Assembly (NCBI RefSeq): GCF_051014685.1
Contig: NW_027478389.1
Location: 1,612,001 to 1,676,000, forward strand
Direction of reading: 5' to 3'
Source: Ptiloglossa arizonensis
Taxonomy: Eukaryota > Arthropoda > Insecta > Hymenoptera > Colletidae
DNA length: 64,000 bases
In this document: positions 36,901 to 51,159 of the stretch, piece by piece
How positions within the stretch are numbered: position 1 is the stretch's first letter
Layout: every line of letters begins with the position of its first letter
Position numbers and translations under genes: made by a program
The notes under the pieces: generated by a model
The model's input: only the letters and a program-made list of their open reading frames with translations
Told to the model about the DNA's origin: nothing
The model's database searches: none

Positions 36901-37875
36901 TCTCAACCATTCCTTAACTTCAAACTCCCATATCTCGCGAACGGATTGACGAACTCGGGAAATTCCTGTTGCATCTGAAAGTAGAAACACGCCCGATTAC
37001 AAAGATATGTGTGTTTTCCTCCTAGGCCTTTGTTGTTATTGGTTTCGAGTATCAGACTTGCGAAAATTTTGATGGTTTCTCAACCATTCCTTAACTTCGA
37101 ACTCCCATATCTCGCGATCGGATTGACGAACTCGAGAATTTCCTATTGCATCTGAATGCAGAAACTCGCCCGATTACAACGGTATGTGTATTTTTCCCCT
37201 AGGCCATTGTAGTTATTGGTTTCGAGTATCAGACTTGCGAAAATTTTGATGGTTTCTCAACCATTCCTCAAATTCAAACAGCCATATCTCGCGAACGGAT
37301 TGACGAACCCGAGAATTTCCTATCGCATCTGAAAGCAGAAACTCGCCCGATTACAACGGTATGTGTATTTTTCCCCTAGACCATTGTAGTTATTGGTTTC
37401 GAGTATCAGACTTGCGAAAATTTTGATGGTTTCTCAACCATTCCTCAACTTCAAACTCCCATTTCTCGCGAACGGATTGACGAACTCCAGAAATTCCTGT
37501 TGCATCTGAAAGTAGAAGCTCGCCCGATTAGAACGCTATGTGTACTTTTCCCCTAGGCCATTCCACTTATTGGTTTCGAGTATCAGACTTGCGAAAATTT
37601 TGATGGTTTCTCAACCATTCCTTAACTTCAAACTTCCATATCTCGCGAATGCATTGACGATCTCGAGAATTTCCTATTGCATCTGAAAGCAGAAACTCGC
37701 CCGATTACAACGGTATGTGTATTTTTGCCCTAGGCCATAGTAGTTATTGGATTCGAGTATCAGACTTGGGAAAATTTTGATGATTTCTCAACCATTCCTT
37801 AACTTCAAACTCCCATATCTCGCGAACGCATTGACGAACTCGAGAAATTCCTGTTGTATCTGAAAGTAGAAACTC

Positions 37876-40800
37876 GCCCGATTACAATGGTGTGTGTATT
37901 TTTCCCCTAGGCCATTGTAGTTATTGGTTTCGAGTATTAGACTTGCGAAAATTTTGATGGTTTCTCAACCATTCCTTAACTTCAAACCCCCATTTCTCGC
38001 GAACGGATTGACGAACTCGAGAAATTCCTGTTGCATCTGAGAACAGAAACTCGCCCGATTACAATGGTATGTGTACTTTTCCCCTACGCCATTCCACTTA
38101 TTGGTTTCGAGTATCAGACTGGCGAAAATTTTGATGGTTTCTCAAATATTCCTTAACTTCACACTCCCATATCTCGCGAACGCATTGACGAACTCGAGAA
38201 ATTCCTGTTGTATCTGAAAGTAGAAACTCGCTCGATTACAATGGTGTGTGTACTTTTCCCCTAGGCCATTCCAGTTATTGGTTTCGAGCATCAGACCAGC
38301 GAAAATTTTGATGGTTTCTCAACCATTCCTTAACTTCAAACTCCCATATCTCGCGAACGGATTGACGAACTCGGAAAATTCCTGTTGCATCTGAAAGTAG
38401 AAACTCGCCCGATTACAAAGATATGTGTGTTTTCCTCCTAGGCCTTTGTAGTTATTGGTTTCGAGTATCAGACTTGCGAAAATTTTGATGGTTTCTCAAC
38501 CATTCCTTAACTTCAAACTCCCATATCTCGCGAACGGATTGACGAACTCGGGAAATTCCTGTTGCATCTGAAAGTAGAAACTCGCCCGATTACAAAGATA
38601 TGTGTGTTTTCCTCCTAGGCCTTTGTAGTTATTGGTTTCGAGTATCAGACTTGCGAAAATTTTGATGGTTTCTCAACCATTCCTTAACTTCGAACTCCCA
38701 TATCTCGCGAACGGATTGACAAGCTCGAGAATTTCCTATTGCATCTGAAAGCAGAAACACGCCCGATTACAACGGTACGTGTACTTTTCCCCTAGGCCAT
38801 TCCAGTTATTGGTTTCGAGTATCAGACTTGCGAAAATTTTGATGGTTTCTCAACCATTCCTTAATTTCAGACTTCCATATCTCGCGAACGGATTGACGAA
38901 CTCGGGAATTTCCTATTGCATCTGAAAGCAGATACTCGCCACTTACAACGGTATGTGTATTTTTCCCCTAGGCCATTGTAGTTATTGTTTTCGAGTATCA
39001 GACTAGCGAAAATTTTGATGGTTCTTCAACCATTCCTTAACTTCCAAGTCCCATATCTCACGATCCTATTAACGAACTCGAGAATTTCCTATTGCATCTG
39101 AAAGCAGAAACACACCCGATTACAACGGTATGTGTACTTTTCCCCTAGGCCATTCCAGTTATTGGTTTCCAGTATCAGACTTGCGAAAATTTTGATGGTT
39201 TCTCAACCATTCCTCAAATTCAAACAGCCATATCTCGCGAACGGATTGACGAACCCGAGAATTTCCTATCGCATCTGAAAGCAGAAACTCGCCCGATTAC
39301 AACGGTATGTGTATTTTTCCCCTAGGCCATTGTAGTTATTGGTTTCGAGTATCAGACTTGCGAAAATTTTGATGGTTTCTCAACCATTCCTCAACTTCAA
39401 ACTCCCATTTCTCGCGAACGGATTGACGAACTCGAGAAATTCCTGTTGCATCTGAAAGTAGAAGCTCGCCCGATTAGAACGCTATGTGTACTTTTCCCCT
39501 AGGCCATTCCACTTATTGGTTTCGAGTATCAGACTTGCGAAAATTTTGATGGTTTCTCAACCATTCCTTAACTTCAAACTTCCATATCTCGCGAATGCAT
39601 TGACGATCTCGAGAATTTCCTGTTGTATCTGAAAGTAGAAACTCGCCCGATTACAACGGTATGTGTATTTTTGCCCTAGGCCATAGTAGTTATTGGATTC
39701 GAGTATCAGACTTGCGAAAATTTTGATGGTTTCTCAAACGTACCTTAACTTCACACTTCCATATCTCGTGAACAGATTGACCAACTCGAGAATTTCCTAT
39801 TGCATCTGAAAGCAGAAACTCGCCCGATTACAACGGTATGTGTATTTTTGCCCTAGGCCATAGTAGTTATTGGATTCGAGTATCAGACTTGCGAAAATTT
39901 TGATGGTTTCTCAAACATACCTTAACTTCACACTTCCATATCTCGTGAACAGATTGACCAACTCGAGAATTTCCTATTGCATCTGAAAGCAGAAACTCGC
40001 CCGATTACAACGGTATGTGTACTTTTCCCCTAGGCCATTCCAGTTATTGGTTTCGAGTATCAGACTTGCGAAAATTTTGATGGTTTCTCAACCATTCCTT
40101 AATTTCAAACTTCCATATCTCGCAAACGGATTGACGAACTCGAGAATTTCCTATTGCATCTGAAAGCAGAAACGCGCCCGATTACAACGGTACGTGAATT
40201 TTTCCCCTAGGCCTTTATAGTTATTGGTTTCGAGTATCAGACTTGCGATAATTTTTATGGTTTCTCAAGCATTCCTTAACTTCAAACTCCCATATCTCGC
40301 CAACGGATTGACGAACTCGAGAAATTCCTGTTGCATCTGACAGCAGAAACCCGCCCCATTACAACGCGATGTGTATTTTTCCCCTAGGCCATTGTAGTTA
40401 TTGGTTTCGAGTATCAGACTTGCGAAAATTTTGAAGGTTTCTCAACCATTCCTTAACTTCGAACTCCCATATCTCCCGATCGGATTGACGAACTCGAGAA
40501 TTTCCTATTGCATCTGAAAGCAGAAACTCGCCCTACTACAACGGTACGTGTATTTTTGCCCCAGGCAATAGTAGTTATTGGATTCGAGTATCAGTCTTGC
40601 GAAAATTATGATGATTTCTCAACCATTCCTTAACTTCAAACTCCCATATCTCGCGAACGGATTGACGAACTCGAGAAATTCCTGTTGCATCTGAAAGTAG
40701 AAACTCGCCCGATTACAATGTTATGTGTACTTTTCCCTTAGGCCATTCCACTTACTGGTTTCGAGTATCAGAACTGCGAAAATTTTGATGGTTTCTCAAC

Positions 40801-42050
40801 CATTCCTTAACTTCACACTTCCATATCTCGCGATCGGATTGACGAACTCGAGAATTTCCTATTGCATCTGAAAGCAGAAACTCGCCCGATTACAACGGTA
40901 CGTGTATTTTTGCCCTAGGCCATAGTAGTTATTGGATTCGAGTATCAGATTTGCGAAAATTGTGATGGTTTCTCAACCATTCCTTAACTTCAAACTCCCA
41001 TATCTCGCGAACGGATTGAGGAACTCGGGAAATTCCTGTTGCATCTGAAAGTAGAAACTCGCCCGATTACAACCGTATGTGTATTTTTGCCCCAGGCCAT
41101 AGTAGTTATTGGATTCGAGTATCAGACTTGCGAAAATTTTGATGATTTCTCAACCATTCCTTAACTTCAAACTCCCATATCTCGCGAACGGATTGACGAA
41201 CTCGAGAAATTCCTGTTGCATCTGAAAGTAGAAACTCGCCCGATTACAATGGTGTGTGTACTTTTCCCCTAGGCCATACCAGTTATTGGTTTCGAGTATC
41301 AGACCAGCGAAAATTTTGATGGTTTCTCAACCATTCCTTAACTTCAAACTCCCATATCTCGCGAACGGATTGACGAACGCGAGAAATTGCTGTTGCATGT
41401 GAAAGTAGAAGCTCTCCCGATTACAACGGTATGTGTATTTTTCCCCTAGGCCATTGTAGTTATTTGTTTCGAGTATCAGACTTACGAAAATTTTGATGGT
41501 TTCTCAACCATTCCTTAACTTCAAACTCCCATATCTCGCGATCGGATTGACAAACTCGAGAAATTCCTGTTGCATCTGAAAGTAGAATCTCGCCCGATTA
41601 CAAAGGTATGTGTATTTTTCCCCTAGGTCCTTGTAGTTATTGGTTTCGAGTGTCAGAATTGCGAAAATTTTGATGGTTTCTCAACCATTCCTTAACTTCA
41701 AACTCCCATATCTCGCTAAAGGAATGACGAACTCGTGAAATTCCTGTTGCGTCTGAAAGTAGAAACTCGCCCGATTACAAAGATATGTGTGTTTTCCTCC
41801 CAGGCCTTTGTAGTTATTGGTTTCGAGTATCAGACTTGGGAAAATTTTGATGGTTTCTCAACCATTCCTTAACTTCGATCTCCCATATCTCGCGAACGGA
41901 TTGACAAGCTCGAGAATTTCCTTTTGCATCTGAAAGCAGAAACACGCCCGATTACAACGGTACGTGTACTTTTCCCCTAGGCCATTCCAGTTATTGGTTT
42001 CGAGTATCAGACTTGCGAAAATTTTGATGGTTTCTCAACCATTCCTTAAC
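37876..42050 (+). repeat. About 4.2-kb segment, first copy (second copy about 44952-49126)
   Basis: Markers recur 7076 bp downstream (40 monomers minus four bases): gaactcggaaaattcc (38366/45442), tacgtgaatttttcccc (40191/47267) and gaacgcgagaaattgctg (41375/48451). Inside the pair the offset shifts to 6722 bp between about 39660 and 39960 and then returns, so a two-monomer gain or loss happened on each side. Near 39180-39650 the first copy carries a patch resembling about 37240-37700. Confidence 0.8.
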
Positions 42051-42974
42051 TTCACACTTCCATATCTCGCGAGCAGATTGAGAGAACTCGAGAATTTCCT
42101 ATTGCATCTGAATGCAGAAACTCGCCCGATTACAACGGTATGTGTATTTTTCCCCTAGGCCATTGTAGTTATTGGTTTCGAGTATCAGACTTGCGAAAAT
42201 TTTGACGGTTTCTCAACCATTCCTTAACTTCAAACTACCATATCTCGCGAACGGATTGACGAACTTGAGAATTTCCTATTGCATCTGAAAGCAGAAACAC
42301 GCCCGATTACATCGGTTCGTGTACTTTTCCCCTAGGCCATTCCAGTTATTGGTTTCGAGTATCAGACTTGCGAAAATTTTGATGGTTTCTCAACCATTCC
42401 TTAACTTCAAACTTCCATATCTCGCAAACGGATTGACGAACTCGAGAATTTCCTATTGCATCTGAAAGCAGAAACGCGCCCGATTACAACGGTACGTGAA
42501 TTTTTCCCCTAGGCCTTTATAGTTATTGGTTTCGAGTGTCAGACTTGCGATAATTTTTATGGTTTCTCAAGCATTCCTTAACTTCAAACTCCCATATCTC
42601 GCCAACGGATTGACGAACTCGAGAAATTCCTGTTGCATCTGACAGCAGAAACCCGCCCCATTACAACGCGATGTGTATTTTTCCCCTCGGCCATTGTAGT
42701 TATTGGTTTCGAGTATCAGACTTGCGAAAATTTTGAAGGTTTCTCAACCATTCCTTAACTTCAAACTCCCATATCTCGCGAACGGATTGACGAACTCGGG
42801 AAATTCCTGTTGCATCTGAAAGTAGAAACTCGCCCGATTACAAAGATATGTGTGTTTTCCTCCTAGGCCTTTGTAGTTATTGGTTTCGAGTATCAGACTT
42901 GCGAAAATTTTGATGGTTTCTCAACCATTCCTTAACTTCGAACTCCCATATCTCGCGAACGGATTGACAAGCTC

Positions 42975-45094
42975 GGGAATATCCTATTGCATCTGAAAGC
43001 AGATACTCGCCAATTACAACGGTATGTGTATTTTTCCCCTAGGCCATTGTAGTTATTGGTTTCGAGTATCAGACTTGCGAAAATTTTGATGGTTTCTCAA
43101 CCATTCCTTAACTTCAAACTACCATATCTCGCGAACGGATTGACGAACTTGAGAATTTCCTATTGCATCTGAAAGCAGAAACACGCCCGATTACAACGGT
43201 TCGTGTACTTTTCCCCTAGGCCATTCCAGTTATTGGTTTCGAGTATCAGAACTGCGAAAATTTTGATGGTTTCTCAACCATTCCTTAACTTCACACTTCC
43301 ATGTCTCGCGAATGGATTGACCAACTCGAGAATTTCCTATTGCATCTGAAAGCACAAACTCGCCCGATTACAACGGTATATGTATTTTTCCCCTAGGCCA
43401 TTGTAGTTATTGGATTCGAGTATCAGACTTGCGAAAATTTTGATGATTTCTCAACCATTCCTTAACTTCAAACTCCCATATCTCGCGAACGGATTGACGA
43501 ACTCGGGAATATCCTATTGCATCTGAAAGCAGATACTCGCCAATTACAACGGTATGTGTATTTTTCCCCTAGGCCATTGTAGTTATTGTTTTCGAGTATC
43601 AGACTAGCGAAAATTTTGATGGTTTTTCAACCATTCCTTAACTTCCAACTCCCATATCTCACGATCGTATTAACGAACTCGAGAATTTCCTATTGCATCT
43701 GAAAGCAGAAACACACCCGATTACAACGGTATGTGTACTTTTCCCCTAGGCCATTCCAGTTATTGGTTTCCAGTAACAGACTTGCGAAAATTTTGGTGGT
43801 TTCTCAATCATTCCTTAACTTCAAACTTCCATATCTCGCGAACGGATTGACGAACTCGAGAATTTCCTATTGCATCTGAAAGCAGAAACTCGCCCGATTA
43901 CAATGGTGTGTGTATTTTTCCCCTAGGCCATTGTAGTTATTGATTTCGAGTATTAGACTTGCGAAAATTTTGATGGTTTCTCAACCATTCCTTAACTTCA
44001 AACCCCCATTTCTCGCGAACGGATTGACGAACTCGGGAATATCCTATTGCATCTGAAAGCAGATACTCGCCAATTACAACGGTATGTGTATTTTTCCCCT
44101 AGGCCATTGTAGTTATTGGTTTCGAGTATCAGACTTGCGAAAATTTTGATGGTTTCTCAACCATTCCTTAACTTCAAACTACCATATCTCGCGAACGGAT
44201 TGACGAACTTGAGAATTTCCTATTGCATCTGAAAGCAGAAACACGCCCGATTACAACGGTTCGTGTACTTTTCCCCTAGGCCATTCCAGTTATTGGTTTC
44301 GAGTATCAGAACTGCGAAAATTTTGATGGTTTCTCAACCATTCCTTAACTTCACACTTCCATGTCTCGCGAATGGATTGACCAACTCGAGAATTTCCTAT
44401 TGCATCTGAAAGCAGAAACTCGCCCGATTACAACGGTATATGTATTTTTCCCCTAGGCCATTGTAGTTATTGGATTCGAGTATCAGACTTGCGAAAATTT
44501 TGATGATTTCTCAACCATTCCTTAACTTCAAACTCCCATATCTCGCGAACGGATTGACGAACTCGGGAATATCCTATTGCATCTGAAAGCAGATACTCGC
44601 CAATTACAACGGTATGTGTATTTTTCCCCTAGGCCATTGTAGTTATTGTTTTCGAGTATCAGACTAGCGAAAATTTTGATGGTTTTTCAACCATTCCTTA
44701 ACTTCCAACTCCCATATCTCACGATCGTATTAACGAACTCGAGAATTTCCTATTGCATCTGAAAGCAGAAACACACCCGATTACAACGGTATGTGTACTT
44801 TTCCCCTAGGCCATTCCAGTTATTGGTTTCCAGTATCAGACTTGCGAAAATTTTGGTGGTTTCTCAATCATTCCTTAACTTCAAACTTCCATATCTCGCG
44901 AACGGATTGACGAACTCGAGAATTTCCTATTGCATCTGAAAGCAGAAACTCGCCCGATTACAATGGTGTGTGTATTTTTCCCCTAGGCCATTGTAGTTAT
45001 TGATTTCGAGTATTAGACTTGCGAAAATTTTGATGGTTTCTCAACCATTCCTTAACTTCAAACCCCCATTTCTCGCGAACGGATTGACGAACTC
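42975..45094 (+). repeat. Tandem duplication of a 1060-bp, six-monomer block
   Basis: Copies at about 42975-44034 and 44035-45094. The string gggaatatcctattgc appears at 42975, 43505, 44035 and 44565, exactly 530 bp apart each time. The monomers between alternate, so the true unit is 1060 bp and each half is about three monomers minus one base. The differences seen are few (gcacaaactcg versus gcagaaactcg, and cagtaacag versus cagtatcag). Confidence 0.8.
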
Positions 45095-48000
45095 GAGAAA
45101 TTCCTGTTGCATCTGAGAACAGAAACTCGCCCGATTACAATGGTATGTGTACTTTTCCCCTAGGCCATTCCACTTATTGGTTTCGAGTATCAGACTTGCG
45201 AAAATTTTGATGGTTTCTCAAATATTCCTTAACTTCACACTCCCATATCTCGCGAACGCATTGACGAACTCGAGAAATTCCTGTTGTATCTGAAAGTAGA
45301 AACTCGCTCGATTACAATGGTGTGTGTACTTTTCCCCTAGGCCATTCCAGTTATTGGTTTCGAGCATCAGACCAGCGAAAATTTTGATGGTTTCTCAACC
45401 ATTCCTTAACTTCAAACTCCCATATCTCGCGAACGGATTGACGAACTCGGAAAATTCCTGTTGCATCTGAAAGTAGAAACTCGCCCGATTACAAAGATAT
45501 GTGTGTTTTCCTCCTAGGCCTTTGTAGTTATTGGTTTCGAGTATCAGACTTGCGAAAATTTTGATGGTTTCTCAACCATTCCTTAACTTCAAACTCCCAT
45601 ATCTCGCGAACGGATTGACGAACTCGGGAAATTCCTGTTGCATCTGAAAGTAGAAACTCGCCCGATTACAAAGATATGTGTGTTTTCCTCCTAGGCCTTT
45701 GTAGTTATTGGTTTCGAGTATCAGACTTGCGAAAATTTTGATGGTTTCTCAACCATTCCTTAACTTCGAACTCCCATATCTCGCGAACGGATTGACAAGC
45801 TCGAGAATTTCCTATTGCATCTGAAAGCAGAAACACGCCCGATTACAACGGTACGTGTACTTTTCCCCTAGGCCATTCCAGTTATTGGTTTCGAGTATCA
45901 GACTTGCGAAAATTTTGATGGTTTCTCAACCATTCCTTAACTTCAGACTTCCATATCTCGCGAACGGATTGACGAACTCGGGAATTTCCTATTGCATCTG
46001 AAAGCAGATACTCGCCAATTACAACGGTATGTGTATTTTTCCCCTAGGCCATTGTAGTTATTGTTTTCGAGTATCAGACTAGCGAAAATTTTGATGGTTC
46101 TTCAACCATTCCTTAACTTCCAAGTCCCATATCTCACGATCGTATTAACGAACTCGAGAATTTCCTATTGCATCTGAAAGCAGAAACACACCCGATTACA
46201 ACGGTATGTGTACTTTTCCCCTAGGCCATTCCAGTTATTGGTTTCCAGTATCAGACTTGCGAAAATTTTGGTGGTTTCTCAATCATTCCTTAACTTCAAA
46301 CTTCCATATCTCGCGAACGTATTGACGAACTCGAGAATTTCCTATTGCATCTGAAAGCAGAAACTCGCCCGATTACAACGGTAGGTGTATTTTTGCCGTA
46401 GGCCATAGTAGTTATTGGATTCGAGTATCAGACTTGCGAATATTTTGATGGTTTCTCAAACATACCTTAACTTCACACTTCCATATCTCGTGAACAGATT
46501 GACCAACTCGAGAATTTCCTATTGCATCTGAAAGCAGAAACTCGCCCGATTACAACGGTATGTGTATTTTTGCCCTAGGCCATAGTAGTTATTGGATTCG
46601 AGTATCAGACTTGCGAAAATTTTGATGGTTTCTCAAACATACCTTAACTTCACACTTCCATATCTCGTGAACAGATTGACCAACTCGAGAATTTCCTATT
46701 GCATCTGAAAGCAGAAACTCGCCCGATTACAACGGTATGTGTATTTTTGCCCTAGGCCATAGTAGTTATTGGTTTCGGTATCAGACTTGCGAAAATTTTG
46801 ATGGTTTCTCAACCATTCCTTAACTTCACACTTCCATATCTCGCGAGCAGGTTGAGAGAACTCAAGAATTTCCTATTGCATCTGAATGCAGAAACTCGCC
46901 CGATTACAGCGGTATGTGTATTTTTCCCCTAGGCCATTGTAGTTATTGGTTTCGAGTATCAGACTTGCGAAAATTTTGATGGTTTCTCAACCATTCCTTA
47001 ACTTCAAACTACCATATCTCGCGAACGGATTGACGAACTTGAGAATTTCCTATTGCATCTGAAAGCAGAAACACGCCCGATTACATCGGTTCGTGTACTT
47101 TTCCCCTAGGCCATTCCAGTTATTGGTTTCGAGTATCAGACTTGCGAAAATTTTGATGGTTTCTCAACCATTCCTTAACTTCAAACTTCCATATCTCGCA
47201 AACGGATTGACGAACTCGAGAATTTCCTATTGCATCTGAAAGCAGAAACGCGCCCGATTACAACGGTACGTGAATTTTTCCCCTAGGCCTTTATAGTTAT
47301 TGGTTTCGAGTATCAGACTTGCGATAATTTTTATGGTTTCTCAAGCATTCCTTAACTTCAAACTCCCATATCTCGCCAACGGATTGACGAACTCGAGAAA
47401 TTCCTGTTGCATCTGACAGCAGAAACCCGCCCCATTACAACGCGATGTGTATTTTTCCCCTAGGCCATTGTAGTTATTGGTTTCGAGTATCAGACTTGCG
47501 AAAATTTTGAAGGTTTCTCAACCATTCCTTAACTTCAAACTCCCATATCTCCCGATCGGATTGACGAACTCGAGAATTTCCTATTGCATCTGAAAGCAGA
47601 AACTCGCCCGACTACAACGGTACGTGTATTTTTGCCCCAGGCAATAGTAGTTATTGGATTCGAGTATCAGTCTTGCGAAAATTATGATGATTTCTCAACC
47701 ATTCCTTAACTTCAAACTCCCATATCTCGCGAACGGATTGACGAACTCGAGAAATTCCTGTTGCATCTGAAAGTAGAAACTCGCCCGATTACAATGTTAT
47801 GTGTACTTTTCCCTTAGGCCATTCCACTTATTGGTTTCGAGTATCAGAACTGCGAAAATTTTGATGGTTTCTCAACCATTCCTTAACTTCACACTTCCAT
47901 ATCTCGCGATCGGATTGACGAACTCGAGAATTTCCTATTGCATCTGAAAGCAGAAACTCGCCCGATTACAACGGTACGTGTATTTTTGCCCTAGGCCATA

Positions 48001-48192
48001 GTAGTTATTGGTTTCGAGTATCAGATTTGCGAAAATTGTGATGGTTTCTCAACCATTCCTTAACTTCAAACTCCCATATCTCGCGAACGGATTGAGGAAC
48101 TCGGGAAATTCCTGTTGCATCTGAAAGTAGAAACTCGCCCGATTACAACGGTATGTGTATTTTTGCCCCAGGCCATAGTAGTTATTGGATTC

Positions 48193-50670
48193 GAGTATCA
48201 GACTTGCGAAAATTTTGATGATTTCTCAACCATTCCTTAACTTCAAACTCCCATATCTCGCGAACGGATTGACGAACTCGAGAAATTCCTGTTGCATCTG
48301 AAAGTAGAAACTCGCCCGATTACAATGGTGTGTGTACTTTTCCCCTAGGCCATACCAGTTATTGGTTTCGAGTATCAGACCAGCGAAAATTTTGATGGTT
48401 TCTCAACCATTCCTTAACTTCAAACTCCCATATCTCGCGAACGGATTGACGAACGCGAGAAATTGCTGTTGCATGTGAAAGTAGAAGCTCTCCCGATTAC
48501 AACGGTATGTGTATTTTTCCCCTAGGCCATTGTAGTTATTTGTTTCGAGTATCAGACTTACGAAAATTTTGATGGTTTCTCAACCATTCCTTAACTTCAA
48601 ACTCCCATATCTCGCGATCGGATTGACAAACTCGAGAAATTCCTGTTGCATCTGAAAGTAGAATCTCGCCCGATTACAAAGGTATGTGTATTTTTCCCCT
48701 AGGTCCTTGTAGTTATTGGTTTCGAGTGTCAGAATTGCGAAAATTTTGATGGTTTCCCAACCATTCCTTAACTTCAAACTCCCATATCTCGCGAAAGGAA
48801 TGACGAACTCGTGAAATTCCTGTTGCGTCTGAAAGTAGAAACTCGCCCGATTACAAAGATATGTGTGTTTTCCTCCCAGGCCTTTGTAGTTATTGGTTTC
48901 GAGTATCAGACTTGGGAAAATTTTGATGGTTTCTCAACCATTCCTTAACTTCGATCTCCCATATCTCGCGAACGGATTGACAAGCTCGAGAATTTCCTTT
49001 TGCATCTGAAAGCAGAAACACGCCCGATTACAACGGTACGTGTACTTTTCCCCTAGGCCATTCCAGTTATTGGTTTCGAGTATCAGACTTGCGAAAATTT
49101 TGATGGTTTCTCAACCATTCCTTAACTTCAGACTTCCATATCTCGCGAACGGATTGACGAACTCGGGAATTTCCTATTGCATCTGAAAGCAGATACTCGC
49201 CAATTACAACGGTATGTGTGTTTTTCCCCTAGGCCATTGTAGTTATTGTTTTCGAGTATCAGACTAGCGAAAATTTTGATGGTTTCTCAACCATTCCTTA
49301 AATTCAGACTTCCATATCTCGCGAACGGATTGACGAACTCGGGAATTTCCTATTGCATCTGAAAGCAGATACTCGCCAATTACAACGGTATGTGTATTTT
49401 TCCCCTAGGCCATTGTAGTTATTGTTTTCGAGTATCAGACTTGCGAAAATTTTGATGATTTCTCAACCATTCCTTAACTTCAAACTCCCATATCTCGCGA
49501 ACGGATTGACGAACTCGAGAAATTCCTGTTGCATCTGAAAGTAGAAACTCGCCCGATTACAATGGTGTGTGTACTTTTCCCCTAGGCCATACCAGTTATT
49601 GGTTTCGAGTATCAGACCAGCGAAAATTTTGATGGTTTCTCAACCATTCCTTAACTTCAAACTCCCATATCTCGCGAACGGATTGACGAACGCGAGAAAT
49701 TGCTGTTGCATGTGAAAGTAGAAGCTCTCCCGATTACAACGGTATGTGTATTTTTCCCCTAGGCCATTGTAGTTATTTGTTTCGAGTATCAGACTTACGA
49801 AAATTTTGATGGTTTCTCAACCATTCCTTAACTTCAAACTCCCATATCTCGCGATCGGATTGACAAACTCGAGAAATTCCTGTTGCATCTGAAAGTAGAA
49901 TCTCGCCCGATTACAAAGGTATGTGTATTTTTCCCCTAGGTCCTTGTAGTTATTGGTTTCGAGTGTCAGAATTGCGAAAATTTTGATGGTTTCTCAACCA
50001 TTCCTTAACTTCAAACTCCCATATCTCGCGAAAGGAATGACGAACTCGTGAAATTCCTGTTGCGTCTGAAAGTAGAAACTCGCCCGATTACAAAGATATG
50101 TGTGTTTTCCTCCCAGGCCTTTGTAGTTATTGGTTTCGAGTATCAGACTTGGGAAAATTTTGATGGTTTCTCAACCATTCCTTAACTTCGATCTCCCATA
50201 TCTCGCGAACGGATTGACAAGCTCGAGAATTTCCTTTTGCATCTGAAAGCAGAAACACGCCCGATTACAACGGTACGTGTACTTTTCCCCTAGGCCATTC
50301 CAGTTATTGGTTTCGAGTATCAGACTTGCGAAAATTTTGATGGTTTCTCAACCATTCCTTAACTTCAGACTTCCATATCTCGCGAACGGATTGACGAACT
50401 CGGGAATTTCCTATTGCATCTGAAAGCAGATACTCGCCAATTACAACGGTATGTGTATTTTTCCCCTAGGCCATTGTAGTTATTGTTTTCGAGTATCAGA
50501 CTAGCGAAAATTTTGATGGTTTCTCAACCATTCCTTAAATTCAGACTTCCATATCTCGCGAACGGATTGACGAACTCGGGAATTTCCTATTGCATCTGAA
50601 AGCAGATACTCGCCAATTACAACGGTATGTGTATTTTTCCCCTAGGCCATTGTAGTTATTGTTTTCGAGT
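48193..50670 (+). repeat. Tandem duplication of a 1236-bp, seven-monomer block
   Basis: Copies about 48193-49430 and 49431-50670. Markers 1236 bp apart are gaacgcgagaaattgctg (48451/49687), ttgcgtctgaaag (48820 region/50056 region) and the aaattcagacttcc monomer (49300/50536). Only isolated substitutions were seen, for example tatgtgtgttttt versus tatgtgtattttt. Confidence 0.8.
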
Positions 50671-51159
50671 ATCAGACTAGCGAAAATTTTGATGGTTTTT
50701 CAACCATTCCTTAACTTCCAACTCCCATATCTCACGATCGTATTAACGAACTCGAGAATTTCCTATTGCATCTGAAAGCAGAAACACACCCGATTACAAC
50801 GGTATGTGTACTTTTCCCCTAGGCCATTCCAGTTATTGGTTTCCAGTATCAGACTTGCGAAAATTTTGGTGGTTTCTCAATCATTCCTTAACTTCAAACT
50901 TCCATATCTCGCGAACGGATTGACGAACTCGAGAATTTCCTATTGCATCTGAAAGCAGAAACTCGCCCGATTACAACGGTATGTGTATTTTTCCCCTAGG
51001 CCATTGTAGTTATTGGTTTCGAGTATCAGACTTGCGAAAATTTTGATGGTTTCTCAACCATTCCTTAACTTCAAACTACCATATCTCGCGAACGGATTGA
51101 CGAACTTGAGAATTTCCTATTGCATCTGAAAGCAGAAACACGCCCGATTACAACGGTTC

